Both the position numbers and the translations under genes were made by a program. A stretch of DNA of 64,000 bases from CAVSUZ01 sp963791885 (GTDB taxonomy: Bacteria; Pseudomonadota; Alphaproteobacteria; Acetobacterales; Acetobacteraceae), in the NCBI GenBank assembly GCA_963791885.1, contig CAWBUL010000005.1:1302001-1366000 (forward strand), written 5' to 3'. Under the pieces are notes generated by a model. That model made no database searches and was not told where the DNA came from. It saw nothing but the letters and a program-made list of their open reading frames with translations. Position 1 is the first letter of the stretch, and each line of letters begins with the position of its first letter. Below, one piece after another: positions 52,221-61,351 of the stretch.

Positions 52221-53074
52221 CTAACTATCTAACGCTGCCCGAGCTTGCCCGCCTTTGGCACGCTGCTGGGCAGCTCGAGGAGCCGGTATGGCGCAACATC
52301 GCCCGCTTCCTCATGGCGGTTCCGTGTCGCCGGACGGAGGCGGCGAAGTTGGAGTGGTCGCACCTTGACCTACCCGCGGCCGAATGGCGCCAGCCCGATC
52401 GCCTGACGAAGAACCAGGATCCCCATCGCTTCCGACTGCACGATCTGGCACTGGGGATTCTGCGCGAGAGACGGCAGGCCCTTGCCGATATTCAGGTCGG
52501 TGTTGACGCCGTCAAAGCCGCCCGCAACGCTTCTACCAATGGCCGGGTGGCCGGCTTGGTATTTCCGGCTCCGCGCTCTGGCCAGCCGATCGACACTTTC
52601 AGCGACCTAAAAGCGGCACTCACGGCGGCGACGTCGCCGAAGGAAGGCGAGGACGGGACGCCCCTCACGGGCTGGACCTGGCACGACTTTCGCCGGTCGT
52701 TCGCGACGGCACTCGGCGAAGCGGGCATCCCTGAGTTTGTCGCCGATGCGGTGCTGAACCATCGGCAAAGTGCGACACGGGGCGGAGTGCTGGGCGTGTA
52801 TCAGCGCGCCAGCCGCTGGCCGGAACAGGCGCGTGCCATGGAATTTTGGGGACGGCTGCTGGCTGCTGCCATTGAGGGGCGCGAGGCGGGAGCGGAGGTC
52901 TTGCATCTGCAGGCGCGCACCGGCTGAGCGGTCGATCCCCTACTGCGTAGTTACCAGTGACTCGTTCGTTCGTGCGCCAGGCAAGTCGGCCCCACTAGGC
53001 CGTAAAAGCCCACCGCGGGGTCTGTTACCTACGGAGATGGAAAATGCGAGCAAACAAGATAAGAGTTCCGCCAA

Positions 53075-53750
53075 ATGAAGCAAGAACCCAATGCCCGGAA
53101 GCCCAAATCGCGGCGCCGTGTCGTGAATGCGCAAGGTGGTCGTCACCGTGCAGCTCAACTTCCCGACTACCGAATACCGCTCATTGTGCCACGAAATCTA
53201 TTTACGACAGAGGACGTGTGGCGGCTGAGTGACGAGCCCTCAATACAAAGTCCTGCGCTTCGGCGCCAGCCGGCAAGCGAGGCCGAGTCAATCAGGATCA
53301 CGCAGCATCTCCACCATGCGTTCGCGTGGGCCGTCCAATGTGCCAAAATGCAGGAATGGGCAGGCGAACCAAAGCGCAAGCAGCGATGGTACGAACAAGT
53401 GGAGCGTCGTGCAGATGATCTATTGAAGGCACTCGATCTAATCCCTGAAGGATGCGCCGATTCAACGAAAGTACAACCCTCTTGGTCTCTGCCGGTCGGA
53501 CTACAGGAGTTTTGTCAGTCATTGGATTGCATGGTTGCTGCACGCCCAGAGCTACCGAGTGAACTCGATGCCCTCTCGCGGGTTGTCTGGGATGAGGGCG
53601 GTTCAAAGCTTCAGGGAAACGGACCGGACGAGCGCGGTCATTGCCAATACCGCGGGCGAGCATCGTTTTTGGTCGGCCGGTTACCAAGAACTATTGCGTT
53701 GCTAAGTGCGCTGGCGCGATTGCAATCTGAAGAGCTGAAGCGTCCGCGCG
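53075..53750 (+). pseudogene. Hypothetical island protein, interrupted 3' by the IS256-family element
   Basis: The open frame starts at 53075 (MKQEPNARKPKSRRRVVNAQGG), contains a helical middle section (RITQHLHHAFAWAVQCAKMQEWAGEPKRKQRWYEQVERRADDLLKALDLI) and stops being native at the insertion near 53750, after LARLQSEELKRP. I recognise no domain. The remainder may be the frame at 55195-55617, which begins just behind the 10-bp direct repeat (DAEADLNSFDQELFKSLAGVHEAI). The frames of the two parts are offset by one base, so continuity needs one surplus base in the left part. Confidence 0.55.
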
Positions 53751-55194
53751 ATGGTGTCCCAACACGTGGTGTAGGAGCAGAACTCCTTGGCGGGTTGGAC
53801 CGCCGTGTCAGGCTGCGATGAGAGGCAGACTGACGCTGAGATCATGGCCCAGGGGAGCGATGGTTTCCAGGGTCATATAGCGGGCACGCTGAACGGCCCA
53901 TTCATCATTCTGTTCGAGTAGCAGTGCACCAACCAGCCGGGTAACAGCGGCTTCGTTCGGGAAGATACCCACCACCTCGCTGCGCCGCTTGATCTCCCCA
54001 TTGAGGCGTTCGAGCGGATTGGTGCTGTGTATCTTGGTGCGGTGCTGTGCCGGAAAGCCCATGTAGGCCAGGACATCAGCTTCGGCATGGTCCATCAGGG
54101 CGGCGAGCTTGCTGATGCGTGGCCTGGCTTGATCGGCGACCTGTCGCCACTGCTTGCGAGCGGCCTCAGCATCATCCTGGGCAAACGCCGTGCCGATCCA
54201 CGCCGAGACGATCCGTCGCTGCGTCTTTCCGGCATGCGCCAAGGCATTGCGCATGAAGTGCACGCGACAGCGCTGCCAGGTCGCGCCAAGCACTTTGGCA
54301 ATCGCTGCTTTCAGGCCTTCATGCGCGTCGGAGATGACCAGCTTGACGCCGCGTAGGCCGCGGCGCGTGAGCGAGCGCAGGAACTCGGTCCAGAACGGCT
54401 CGGCTTCGCTGTTGCCGATGGTCATGCCCAGCACCTCGCGACGGCCGTCCGTGTTGACCGCCATGGCGACAATCACGGCCACCGAGACGATATGATGATC
54501 ACGCCGGGCTTTGACATAGGTGGCATCCAGCCACAGATACGGCCACTCGCCTTCGATCGGACGGTGCAGGAACGTCTGCACCCGCTCGTCGATCTCGGCA
54601 CAGAGCCGCGACACTTGGCTTTTGCTGATGCCCTCCAGCCCCATCGCCTTGACCAGCTCGTCCACCGAGCGGGTTGAGATGCCCTGGACGTAGGACTCTT
54701 GGATCACCGCGGTTAGCGCCTTCTCCGCCATCCGGCGCGGCTCCAGAAAGCCGGGAAAGTAGCTGCCGCGGCGTAGCTTCGGTATGCGCAGCTCCACGGT
54801 CCCAGCACGTGTCTGCCAGTCGCGATCCCGGTAGCCGTTGCGCAGGTTGGTCCGATTCTCGCTGCGCTCGCCGTGGCCAGCACCGCACAGAGTTCTCGGT
54901 CTCCAGTTCCATCAGACGCTGCGCGGCGAAGCCGATCATCTCGCGCAGCAGTGTCGCGTCCGAACCCTTCTCCATCAGCTCGCGAAGGGTGATCATGTCG
55001 TCGGTCATCGGGGTGGCCTCCAAGGTCAGAGTTGCGTGTTGCAACCCAACCCTACCCAGGAGCACCACGGTGACCACCGCTGTGGATAAGTGGCCTGCCT
55101 ACTCCAGACTCTTGGCGGTACTCTTGGCGGTCGCTCCGGCAGGCCACTTACCCACAGCTCCTACACCACGAACTGGGACACGACCGTCCGCGCG
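53741..55194 (-). mobile_element. IS256-family insertion sequence
   Basis: The transposase gene is flanked by inverted repeats with the shared core GTGTCCCA...CGTGGTGTAGGAGC (left around 53754-53778, right around 55157-55181). Just outside them lies a direct repeat CGTCCGCGCG at 53741-53750 and 55185-55194, consistent with a target duplication of 8-10 bases; the exact edges are not certain. IS256 elements duplicate 8-9 bases. The insertion interrupts a hypothetical gene of the island. Confidence 0.82.
53808..55008 (-). pseudogene. IS256 family transposase, one-base frameshift
   Basis: The larger part (54797 to 53808) has VELRIPKLRRGSYFPGFLEPRRMAEKALTAVIQESYVQGISTRSVDELV-type sequence and the catalytic block YLWLDATYVKARRDHHIVSVAVIVAMAVNTDGRREVLG, with RGVKLVISDAHEGLKAAIAKVLGATWQRCRVHFMRN. 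The N-terminal part (55008 onward, MTDDMITLRELMEKGSDATLLREM) is in another frame. One extra A:T pair at 54891 (CACAG-A-GTTCTC) explains the break; removing it restores a 400-codon frame, usual for this family. Confidence 0.88.
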
Positions 55195-55617
55195 GACGCA
55201 GAAGCCGATCTGAACTCGTTCGATCAGGAGTTGTTCAAGTCCCTAGCTGGCGTCCACGAGGCGATATATGGATGCAGACCTGTCACACGCCAGAAGACTG
55301 GCGACGCATTCGGCGGCTCGATCCAATGGGCAAAGGCCATTATCCGCCATGCCGCTGATGCGATCGAGGCGTCTCCACAGTCGGTTCCGTCCCGGTTTGG
55401 CGGAGGCGCGGAAGGGTCGGCTGTGGCGGAAGCGCAGTATCTCGCCGAAGCTCGCAGGATGGCTAAGCCCTACGTTGCCCGGCTCAGGGATCTGGCCGCT
55501 CTCTCGGACAGGCGCATCGGTGACCTCTTGGATAAAGGCTGGCGCGACTGGAAGCTCCAGGTCGCCGGCCGCGCCTCACCCGCGCCCAGCGGCCCTCTGC
55601 GCGATGATGGGCACTAG
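55195..55617 (+). pseudogene. Hypothetical protein fragment behind the IS256 element
   Basis: An open frame of helical, alanine-rich sequence (DAEADLNSFDQELFKSLAGVHEAIYGCRP, RRMAKPYVARLRDLAALSDRRIGDLLDKGWRDWKL) begins directly at the right copy of the 10-bp repeat and ends at 55617. It has no own start codon in a native position and is best seen as the 3' part of the gene interrupted by the IS256-family element. No domain is recognised. Confidence 0.45.
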
Positions 55618-55713
55618 GTAGGGCCCGAACCCGCGCAAAGCATTTGCGAGTAAATACGGACCGAACGCGCTACTTGCGTGGCGTCACGTCACGCTACGGA
55701 GTGTACGGCCTCC

Positions 55714-56079
55714 ATGACCCCCCTGCGCGAAATGTCGAAGACAGGAAGGGCACCTTTACCGCCCCATCTTGCGGAACTAGCTGCCACGCTGCCATCAGAT
55801 CTGCGCGCGCTAATAGATGAGCTGCCACAGCGCCTCGTGGATGTGTTGGCAACCGCGCCGGCATATTCAGATCGCCGGTCCGGAGCACGCTTAGTAAGTC
55901 ACAACATCGTCCCGGTATCATACCGCAGCCTCGAAACGTGGCCGTTGCCCTGGCAACACGCAAACGGCAGAGCCGTAACCCCGACTGTCGCGTTGTTTGC
56001 AGTCGCCTATGGCAAGCTCACCGCGGCACCCGTTGTAATGGGTGGCCGGCACCCGCTTGCCGAACGGCGCCCGGCCTAG
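55714..56079 (+). CDS. Small putative DNA-binding (AlpA-like) protein of the island
   Basis: A 121-residue protein. The end, SHNIVPVSYRSLETWPLPWQHANGRAVTPTVALFAVAYGKLTAAPVVMGGR, resembles helix-turn-helix or AlpA-type adaptor proteins placed just upstream of primase genes in alphaproteobacterial islands. The preceding part, LAELAATLPSDLRALIDELPQRLVDVLATAPAY, is two predicted helices. The start could be at 55678, 55714 or 55732; I used the ATG at 55714. It lies 68 bases before the primase-helicase gene on the same strand. DNA binding is an inference. Confidence 0.55.
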   Translation: MTPLREMSKTGRAPLPPHLAELAATLPSDLRALIDELPQRLVDVLATAPAYSDRRSGARLVSHNIVPVSYRSLETWPLPWQHANGRAVTPTVALFAVAYGKLTAAPVVMGGRHPLAERRPA

Positions 56080-56147
56080 CTGGTGCTCGATTGCACGAAC
56101 AATCTCTTAGCACAGGAGCGCGCGGAGGCCGTTTGACTGGGGACAGA

Positions 56148-59100
56148 ATGAGTGCATTCCACCTTACCAAATTCACGAAGACCGGCGGTCCGTTGACGAA
56201 GCAGATCAGCCTGACACGCGAGGGAAAGGTGCACAGCGACGGTAGCGCCTGCGTCATGTCGCGGGGATTTGCTGAACGAGTGAAGATCCTCGGGGTGCAA
56301 GAACTCGCTGAGCTGATCAGCAATCTCGAATCCAACCAGGCGATCGCGCTCGGGGTACTGCGCTCAGACCTCCCGGCAATGGTCGAACTCACGACAAAGC
56401 GGGAGCTGGACGAACTGAATGGCACCGCTGCACCTGACATCATCGCGCGCACCGCCAGCCACATCGCGTATGTTCCTGGTCAGCCGGCATTTGCGCTGCT
56501 GGATTTCGATACAAAAGGCATGCCGGCCACTGTTGAGAAGCGCCTAGAAGAGTTGGGTGGTTTCTCCCGCGCACTGCATTCGGTTCTACCGGAACTGGCC
56601 GGCGCTGCGCGACTGTATCGGCGTAGCACCAGCGCGGGGCTATGGCGCACCGATACCGGCGAACAGATCCTCGGCAGCAATGGCGTCCACCTCTACATGG
56701 CGGTGGCGGACGGGGACGACACCGAGCGTTTCCTCGCGGTCCTACACGCTCGCTGTTGGCTCACGGGTCTGGGTTGGCTGATGGTAGGCAAAACCGGCCA
56801 ACTTCTCGAAAGGTCGATCGTTGATCGCATGGTCGGTGCGCCGGAGCGCTTGGTCTTTGAAGGTGCGCCAGTGTTGCTAAATCCGCTCGCTCAAGATGGG
56901 GAAAGTCGACGCCCGGCCATAAAGAATGGCGATATTCTTGATACCATCGCTGCATGTCCGGCGCTCTCGATCGTAGAACAGTCCAAGCTGAAGCAATTAC
57001 GCGCAGCGGAGGCGCATCGGCTGAGCAGTGAAAGCGCCAAGGCGCGGCATGCCTTCGTGCAGCAGCAGGCCGCACGCATCGCCATACGTATTGGCATTCC
57101 GCACCATCAGGCGGCACGCATCGTGGAACGCCAATGCAACGGCGTGCTTCTCCCGGATGTGGTGCTGCCGTTCGATGATCCTGACCTGGCTGGGACCACG
57201 GTCGCTGACATCCTGGCCGATCCCGGCCGCTATGAAGGTGCGACGCTCGCCGACCCACTAGAGGGCGTCGATTACGGGAGGTGCAAGGCGCGGGTCATGC
57301 GCCGTGCGGACGGCGCACCCTGGATCCACAGCTTTGCGCACGGCCGGACAGTCTATGAACTACGGTATGATGCGGCAGCGATCGCAGCCACCGTCGCGGC
57401 CAAGCCGGCGGACCAGGCTGGCGATGTGTTCGTGCGGACGGTGCTTCGTGCAGACCTTGATCCAGATGAGGCCGAGTCCCTGCGCAACCTGGCGGCTGAA
57501 CGGGCCGGGGTAAGTAAGCGGGCATTGTCGACAAAGCTCAGGCATGCTCGGCAGGAACAGTGCTCTCGGGATGAGGAGGACGCACAGCAGCAACGTCTGG
57601 CGCTCCGCCGCGATCGTCGCCCGCAGGTGCCGGCGCCTCTCTCGGATGCGCCTTGGATACCGCAAATGCAGTTATTGAACGAGGTGCTCGGCTCCTCCGG
57701 CGCGCCCGAACCGCCTATGCGGGATATCGACGGGGCGATGACTGCGGTGCGCGTCCGTGGTGTCGGCGCACTGCATGTCCTCACGGCGATCGGAGCGAAC
57801 GGCGAGGAAACGGAAGAAACGCACCTGCCAGCACCGGAGCAACCGCTGCTGACACGGTTAGGCGAAGCCGAGGTGGCTGAGATAATCGAGCAGCATATCG
57901 AATACGTCGATCGGACCGGGCGCCCCGTCCACCTCGCCTTACCTTTCGTTCGGCAATTCCTCGTGCGGTCCGACAATGTCCTCCCAACAGTAACCGCAGT
58001 GGCAACGCTGCCGGTCGTGCTGCCGGACGGCACGGTGCTGTCTGGATCGGGTCTCGATCGGAAGTACGGGGTGGTGTTTCGCGTTCCATCGGAGTTGCAA
58101 CGACTCCTGCCGGATCAGGCCTCCTGCACGGAACTCGCGGTCGCCGAGGCCATGCGATTTCTGACCGATGAGTGGCTGTGCGACGTGGCAGCCGACTACA
58201 GCGGCAAGTGCGTTCTGATAGCTGGTGCAGCCACAATTCTGGAACGGCTGGTCGTACCGGAACGCCCTGCGTTCTTCGTGACGGCGGGCCACCGCGGCGG
58301 CGGCAAGACGACAGCTATCAATATGCTCTCGATGGCTGTGTTCGGGCGGCGAGCAGCTGCCGCAGGCTGGTCAAGCAGCGAGGAAGAGCGACGCAAGGCC
58401 TTATTCTCCTACCTGGGCGAAGGCATGCCAATGTTGGTGTGGGACAATATACCACGCGGTGCTCTCATCTCGTGCCCGTCGATTGAAAAGTCCTTAACGG
58501 CGGAGGCCTACTGTGATCGGGTGCTCGGGGAGTCCGCTACGCGGACGGTGCCGGCGTGTGTCGCGATGTTCTTCACAGGGAACAACATTGCGCCCCGCGG
58601 CGACATGGCCTCGCGGTCGCTGATCGTGCGGCTCTCTGTCGATCGGCTGGACCCGGAGAACCGCGAATTCCAGCACGCAGACCCACTTGCCTGGACCGAG
58701 AGTCATCGGGGCGCAGTGCTGCGTGCGCTGTTCACCGTAATTCTGGGCAATCCGCGGCTGCGGCAGCAGAAGTCAGCGGCGCCGGAGACGCGCTTCAAGG
58801 CCTGGTGGCACTTGGTCGGTTCGGCAGTTGAACATGCAGCACAGGCACACTCGGCGCGGGTCGATACGTGGGCAGTTGGGGCGCTGGATGGCTGCGCGCC
58901 GGTCAATGTCAGCTTTCGGAACTTGTTCCTTGGCGGAGAACTGCACGACGAGCAGACCACAAGCATAGCGCTGCTGTTGGAGACGCTGCACGAGCTATGG
59001 CCGTCAGGGTTCAAGGCGGCGGAAGTCGCTTCCTATGCGGACGGCATGGACGATGCCGCGACTGCCTTCAAAGGTGCGCTGGAAGTTGCCACTGGTAAGC

Positions 59101-59243
59101 CGCTGCCGTCGGTCTCCTCGGTGTCGGTCTCCTGGCGGCTCAAGGCTCTAGCCGACGCGCCAGCACGGGTTGGAGGGCGCGTGCTGGTGCTGCGATTCAT
59201 GCCTAACCACGAAGGCGGATACTTTCGGGTGGGAGCGCTCTGA
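56148..59243 (+). CDS. Primase-helicase (replication protein of the island)
   Basis: A 1031-residue protein. The N-terminal third resembles an archaeo-eukaryotic primase: FALLDFDTKGMP has the paired aspartates D119/D121, and NGVHLYMAVADGDD and LGWLMVGKTGQLLERSIVDRMVGAPERLVFEG follow. The C-terminal third is a P-loop helicase: AFFVTAGHRGGGKTTAINML (Walker A lysine about 720), MPMLVWDNIPRGALIS (Walker B aspartate about 766) and ACVAMFFTGNNIAPRGDMASRSLIVRL (sensor). Such fused primase-helicases replicate integrated elements after excision. The ATG at 56148 has GGGGAC upstream. It is followed by a region rich in CGGAAAC repeats. Confidence 0.82.
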   Translation: MSAFHLTKFTKTGGPLTKQISLTREGKVHSDGSACVMSRGFAERVKILGVQELAELISNLESNQAIALGVLRSDLPAMVELTTKRELDELNGTAAPDIIARTASHIAYVPGQPAFALLDFDTKGMPATVEKRLEELGGFSRALHSVLPELAGAARLYRRSTSAGLWRTDTGEQILGSNGVHLYMAVADGDDTERFLAVLHARCWLTGLGWLMVGKTGQLLERSIVDRMVGAPERLVFEGAPVLLNPLAQDGESRRPAIKNGDILDTIAACPALSIVEQSKLKQLRAAEAHRLSSESAKARHAFVQQQAARIAIRIGIPHHQAARIVERQCNGVLLPDVVLPFDDPDLAGTTVADILADPGRYEGATLADPLEGVDYGRCKARVMRRADGAPWIHSFAHGRTVYELRYDAAAIAATVAAKPADQAGDVFVRTVLRADLDPDEAESLRNLAAERAGVSKRALSTKLRHARQEQCSRDEEDAQQQRLALRRDRRPQVPAPLSDAPWIPQMQLLNEVLGSSGAPEPPMRDIDGAMTAVRVRGVGALHVLTAIGANGEETEETHLPAPEQPLLTRLGEAEVAEIIEQHIEYVDRTGRPVHLALPFVRQFLVRSDNVLPTVTAVATLPVVLPDGTVLSGSGLDRKYGVVFRVPSELQRLLPDQASCTELAVAEAMRFLTDEWLCDVAADYSGKCVLIAGAATILERLVVPERPAFFVTAGHRGGGKTTAINMLSMAVFGRRAAAAGWSSSEEERRKALFSYLGEGMPMLVWDNIPRGALISCPSIEKSLTAEAYCDRVLGESATRTVPACVAMFFTGNNIAPRGDMASRSLIVRLSVDRLDPENREFQHADPLAWTESHRGAVLRALFTVILGNPRLRQQKSAAPETRFKAWWHLVGSAVEHAAQAHSARVDTWAVGALDGCAPVNVSFRNLFLGGELHDEQTTSIALLLETLHELWPSGFKAAEVASYADGMDDAATAFKGALEVATGKPLPSVSSVSVSWRLKALADAPARVGGRVLVLRFMPNHEGGYFRVGAL

Positions 59244-59303
59244 TGGTCGCCGGAACGCAGAGACCTGCCGAGATTCCATGGCTAAGGGCAAATCGGTCGG
59301 CAA

Positions 59304-59432
59304 CCTCGGAAACTTCGGAAACTTTTTTGCCGACTCTGCGTGCGAGCACAGAGTGATTTGAGGGTCCCGGAAATGCGAGTTGCCCACCACTTTACCGGCT
59401 GCCAGGTTTCCGAGTTTTCCGAGGTTTCCGGC
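59304..59432. repeat. Iteron-like repeats and inverted repeat behind the primase-helicase gene
   Basis: CCTCGGAAACTTCGGAAAC at 59304-59322 and its inverted near-copy GTTTCCGAGTTTTCCGAGG at 59406-59424 (extending to TTTCCGGC) form an inverted repeat with about 85 bases between. The unit TCGGAAAC occurs twice on one arm and about three times on the other. The AT-rich TTTTTT follows the left arm. Location beside a replication gene in a stretch without a gene (59244-59623) suggests a replication origin, an operator, or a terminator. I see no other features in this intergenic region. Confidence 0.6.
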
Positions 59433-59623
59433 AAAAGGAAGCGTCCGGCCGAAGATGCAATCAGGCCCACCAATCATCCCCCTATAGCTCCATTATTGGG
59501 GAGCGTTCGGCATAAAGCGGGTGGCGCGCTCATAAGATCGCAGCAGAAGCACGGCGTCTGCTTAATCATCCGGGTATTGCCTGAGTTCCGTTGGCGGCAC
59601 ACTACGCACCACTGGTCTTCGCC

Positions 59624-60118
59624 ATGAAGCTGAAGTCCGGGACCCAGGCCGGCGCCGAAATTGCGCTAGCGATCCTACCGGGAGACCTCTGCACGACGCT
59701 CGGGGTGACCGATCCGGAGGTTGCCTCCCGCTTGCTGAGCCAGCTCCTCGGCGTTCTCCGCCCTGACACCGCGGCTCCGATCGACCCGGCGCTTATCAAC
59801 GAGGCGCTTGCCTTGCTCCGCGACATCGCTCCGACAGATGCTGTCGAGGCCATGCTCGCTGTCATGCTGGTCGCCGCGCAGCATGCCGGCGTGGACACTA
59901 TGCGTCGCGCGGTCCATCCGGCTCAGTCCCCAGCAGGCCGGCAAAGTTACTTGGCGTTGTCCCTTAAGGCGATGCGGACATTTGCCCAGTTGATGGAGAC
60001 GCTGAATCACGGTCGCGGCAAGGGTGTCACGCAGCGTGTGATCGTGGAGCGCGTGAACGTTGAGGCCGGCGGCCAGGCGATCGTCGGCGCAGTCGCAGCC
60101 AAGGGGGAGGGGGGATGA
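59624..60118 (+). CDS. Hypothetical island protein
   Basis: A 164-residue protein. It is helical and alanine/leucine-rich: MKLKSGTQAGAEIALAILPGDLCTTLGVTDPEVASRLLSQLLGVLRP, then DAVEAMLAVMLVAAQHAGVDTMRRAV and SLKAMRTFAQLMETLNHGRGKG. I used the ATG at 59624; the upstream in-frame start at 59591 adds a less plausible segment. It overlaps the next gene by four bases (ATGA), so the three following genes seem to be one transcription unit. No domain recognised. The layout with a HGG-motif protein next to it recurs in prophage-like islands. Confidence 0.65.
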   Translation: MKLKSGTQAGAEIALAILPGDLCTTLGVTDPEVASRLLSQLLGVLRPDTAAPIDPALINEALALLRDIAPTDAVEAMLAVMLVAAQHAGVDTMRRAVHPAQSPAGRQSYLALSLKAMRTFAQLMETLNHGRGKGVTQRVIVERVNVEAGGQAIVGAVAAKGEGG

Positions 60119-60411
60119 CGGAGAAAATCAGCGGGCAACCCGACGAACCCGATTGGTTGTCTGGCCTTCACCTGGCACGCAACGCTCAGCGCTGCGGCGC
60201 CAGAACGCGCCGGGGAACGGCCTGCCAGTGTCCTGCAATTTCCGGAAAGAAGCGCTGCCGTTTGCATGGCGGGTTATCTCTCGGAGCACCTCGTGGCGAG
60301 CGCAACGGCAACTGGCGGCACGGCAATTACTCTGCGGAGTGCCAGGAGCATCGTCGCGCGGTTCGCAGTCTTCTTCGGGACGCTGCGCGTCTGTTGGAGA
60401 AACCAAAATGA
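60115..60411 (+). CDS. HGGxSTG-type small protein
   Basis: A 98-residue protein. The centre, RCGARTRRGTACQCPAISGKKRCRLHGGLSLGAPRGERNGNWRHG, is the HGG-motif class with four cysteines (CGA, CQC, CRLH), probably a zinc-binding fold. Such proteins are common in phages and genomic islands with no established role, possibly in DNA binding. Its start overlaps the previous stop and its stop overlaps the next start (ATGA at both ends), so translation is coupled. Confidence 0.75.
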   Translation: MTEKISGQPDEPDWLSGLHLARNAQRCGARTRRGTACQCPAISGKKRCRLHGGLSLGAPRGERNGNWRHGNYSAECQEHRRAVRSLLRDAARLLEKPK

Positions 60412-61232
60412 GCGAGGACAACCGGTCGACGAGGCAATCGGCACGACGTTCCAGTGCGGGTAAATCTGCTACCGAGCAGCAGAGAACCATGGAAGAGCCG
60501 GTCGTGGGCAGCATCAGTCCGCCCGTCGATTCTCGTCTCGGAGAGCCTGGATCCGATCCGCTCCCTGCATTGACGGAGCGCGAGATCGCCGAGATCGAGG
60601 AGCACGTCCGCGAGCGCCGACAATACTGGGACAGCGTCTACGAGGATCTGAAGCGGGACGCTCAATCGTGCGCACGGTCGATGCGGACCTCGCCATTGCT
60701 GGGCAAGCCGGAGGAGTGGGACGAGATCGTCGGACGGTCCCTCGACGATTACCGCTCGGGCCGCTCACTGATGGATCACCTCGGCGCCGATCGGCTAATC
60801 GACCCAGCGTTGACAGGAATGCTCCTGGCAATTCGTCGCGGTCTGATCGAAGAGACCAATGCCACGACCATGACCGACTTCGTGCTTGTGGATATGGTGG
60901 TCACCGCCTTCGCCAATGCGATGCGGATCCAGTCGATGGTCGGGAATACCGCCCTTATCCTGGAATTTGAGATGTTCGGCCAGCCCACACTGCGTGCGCG
61001 CTGGCGGAAGCAGTATGGCTACCGCCCAGAGGACGTCCGAGGCCTCGCAGTCGAGGAACATCTGGCTCGGCTCCGCGACAGCTTGCTGCCTCTGGCCGAG
61101 CGGTTTCACCGAATGGCCGAGGCTGGGGTCGAAGCGCTACGACGCCAGCGACGGGAACCAAGTCTCGAAGTTGAACGGGCCGTTCCGGTGTCTCTGCGGG
61201 TCGTCTGGCCGCCGGGCCATCCGACCGGATGA
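60408..61232 (+). CDS. Hypothetical island protein (274 aa)
   Basis: The protein starts MSEDNRSTRQSARRSSAGKS with a disordered basic head; residues 55-260 are mostly helical (LTEREIAEIEEHVRERRQYWDSVYEDLKRD, then MLLAIRRGLIEETNATTMTDFVLVDMVVTAFANAMRIQSMVGN). I recognise no catalytic motif. Its place next to the HGG-motif gene recalls terminase small subunit or helper genes of phage-like islands, but no large terminase is in view. The start lies within the previous stop (ATGA). Confidence 0.65.
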   Translation: MSEDNRSTRQSARRSSAGKSATEQQRTMEEPVVGSISPPVDSRLGEPGSDPLPALTEREIAEIEEHVRERRQYWDSVYEDLKRDAQSCARSMRTSPLLGKPEEWDEIVGRSLDDYRSGRSLMDHLGADRLIDPALTGMLLAIRRGLIEETNATTMTDFVLVDMVVTAFANAMRIQSMVGNTALILEFEMFGQPTLRARWRKQYGYRPEDVRGLAVEEHLARLRDSLLPLAERFHRMAEAGVEALRRQRREPSLEVERAVPVSLRVVWPPGHPTG

Positions 61233-61240
61233 GACAAAGA

Positions 61241-61351
61241 ATGCCTAAACAGCCCCGGCCTTCAGAAGGGATCTCGTCATTTCTGGAGACGGTTTACGTA
61301 TCGAACGATGTGTCTCGCCTTCTAGATACCCAAGGAGCACCGAAACAATGA
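61241..61351 (+). CDS. Possible 36-residue leader or small protein
   Basis: A short frame reading MPKQPRPSEGISSFLETVYV and ending TQGAPKQ, whose stop overlaps the ATG of the next gene (ATGA at 61348). The upstream context GAGACAAAGA is only a weak ribosome site. The coupling is the only support; it may be a chance frame or an upstream coupling peptide. Confidence 0.3.
   Translation: MPKQPRPSEGISSFLETVYVSNDVSRLLDTQGAPKQ

Larger units (their letters stand above)
50300..52927 (+). pseudogene. Tyrosine integrase split by an IS5-family insertion
   Basis: The 5' part (50300-51027) has the integrase DUF4102-like N-terminal domain, ITKATVDGAWRRRKPDNRLIIRDKDCRGLALIVNPTTMTWSFAYRPRG, and the core-binding domain. 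The 3' part (52225-52927) has the catalytic domain: VPCRRTEAAKLEWSHLDL (arginine), TWHDFRRSFATALGEAG (histidine-arginine), VLNHRQS and the nucleophile in VLGVYQRAS. Joining 50300-51027 to 52225-52927 gives 477 codons with no frame change, reading ARS-NYLTLPELARLW at the joint. It would excise or integrate the element at tRNA-Thr; with the insertion in place the element is probably locked in. Confidence 0.9.

Noticed and set aside
2182..55008. Programmed ribosomal frameshifting as the reason for split frames
   Set aside because: The sites share no slippery heptamer or following structure and lie in unrelated genes, including priA; sequence error is simpler.
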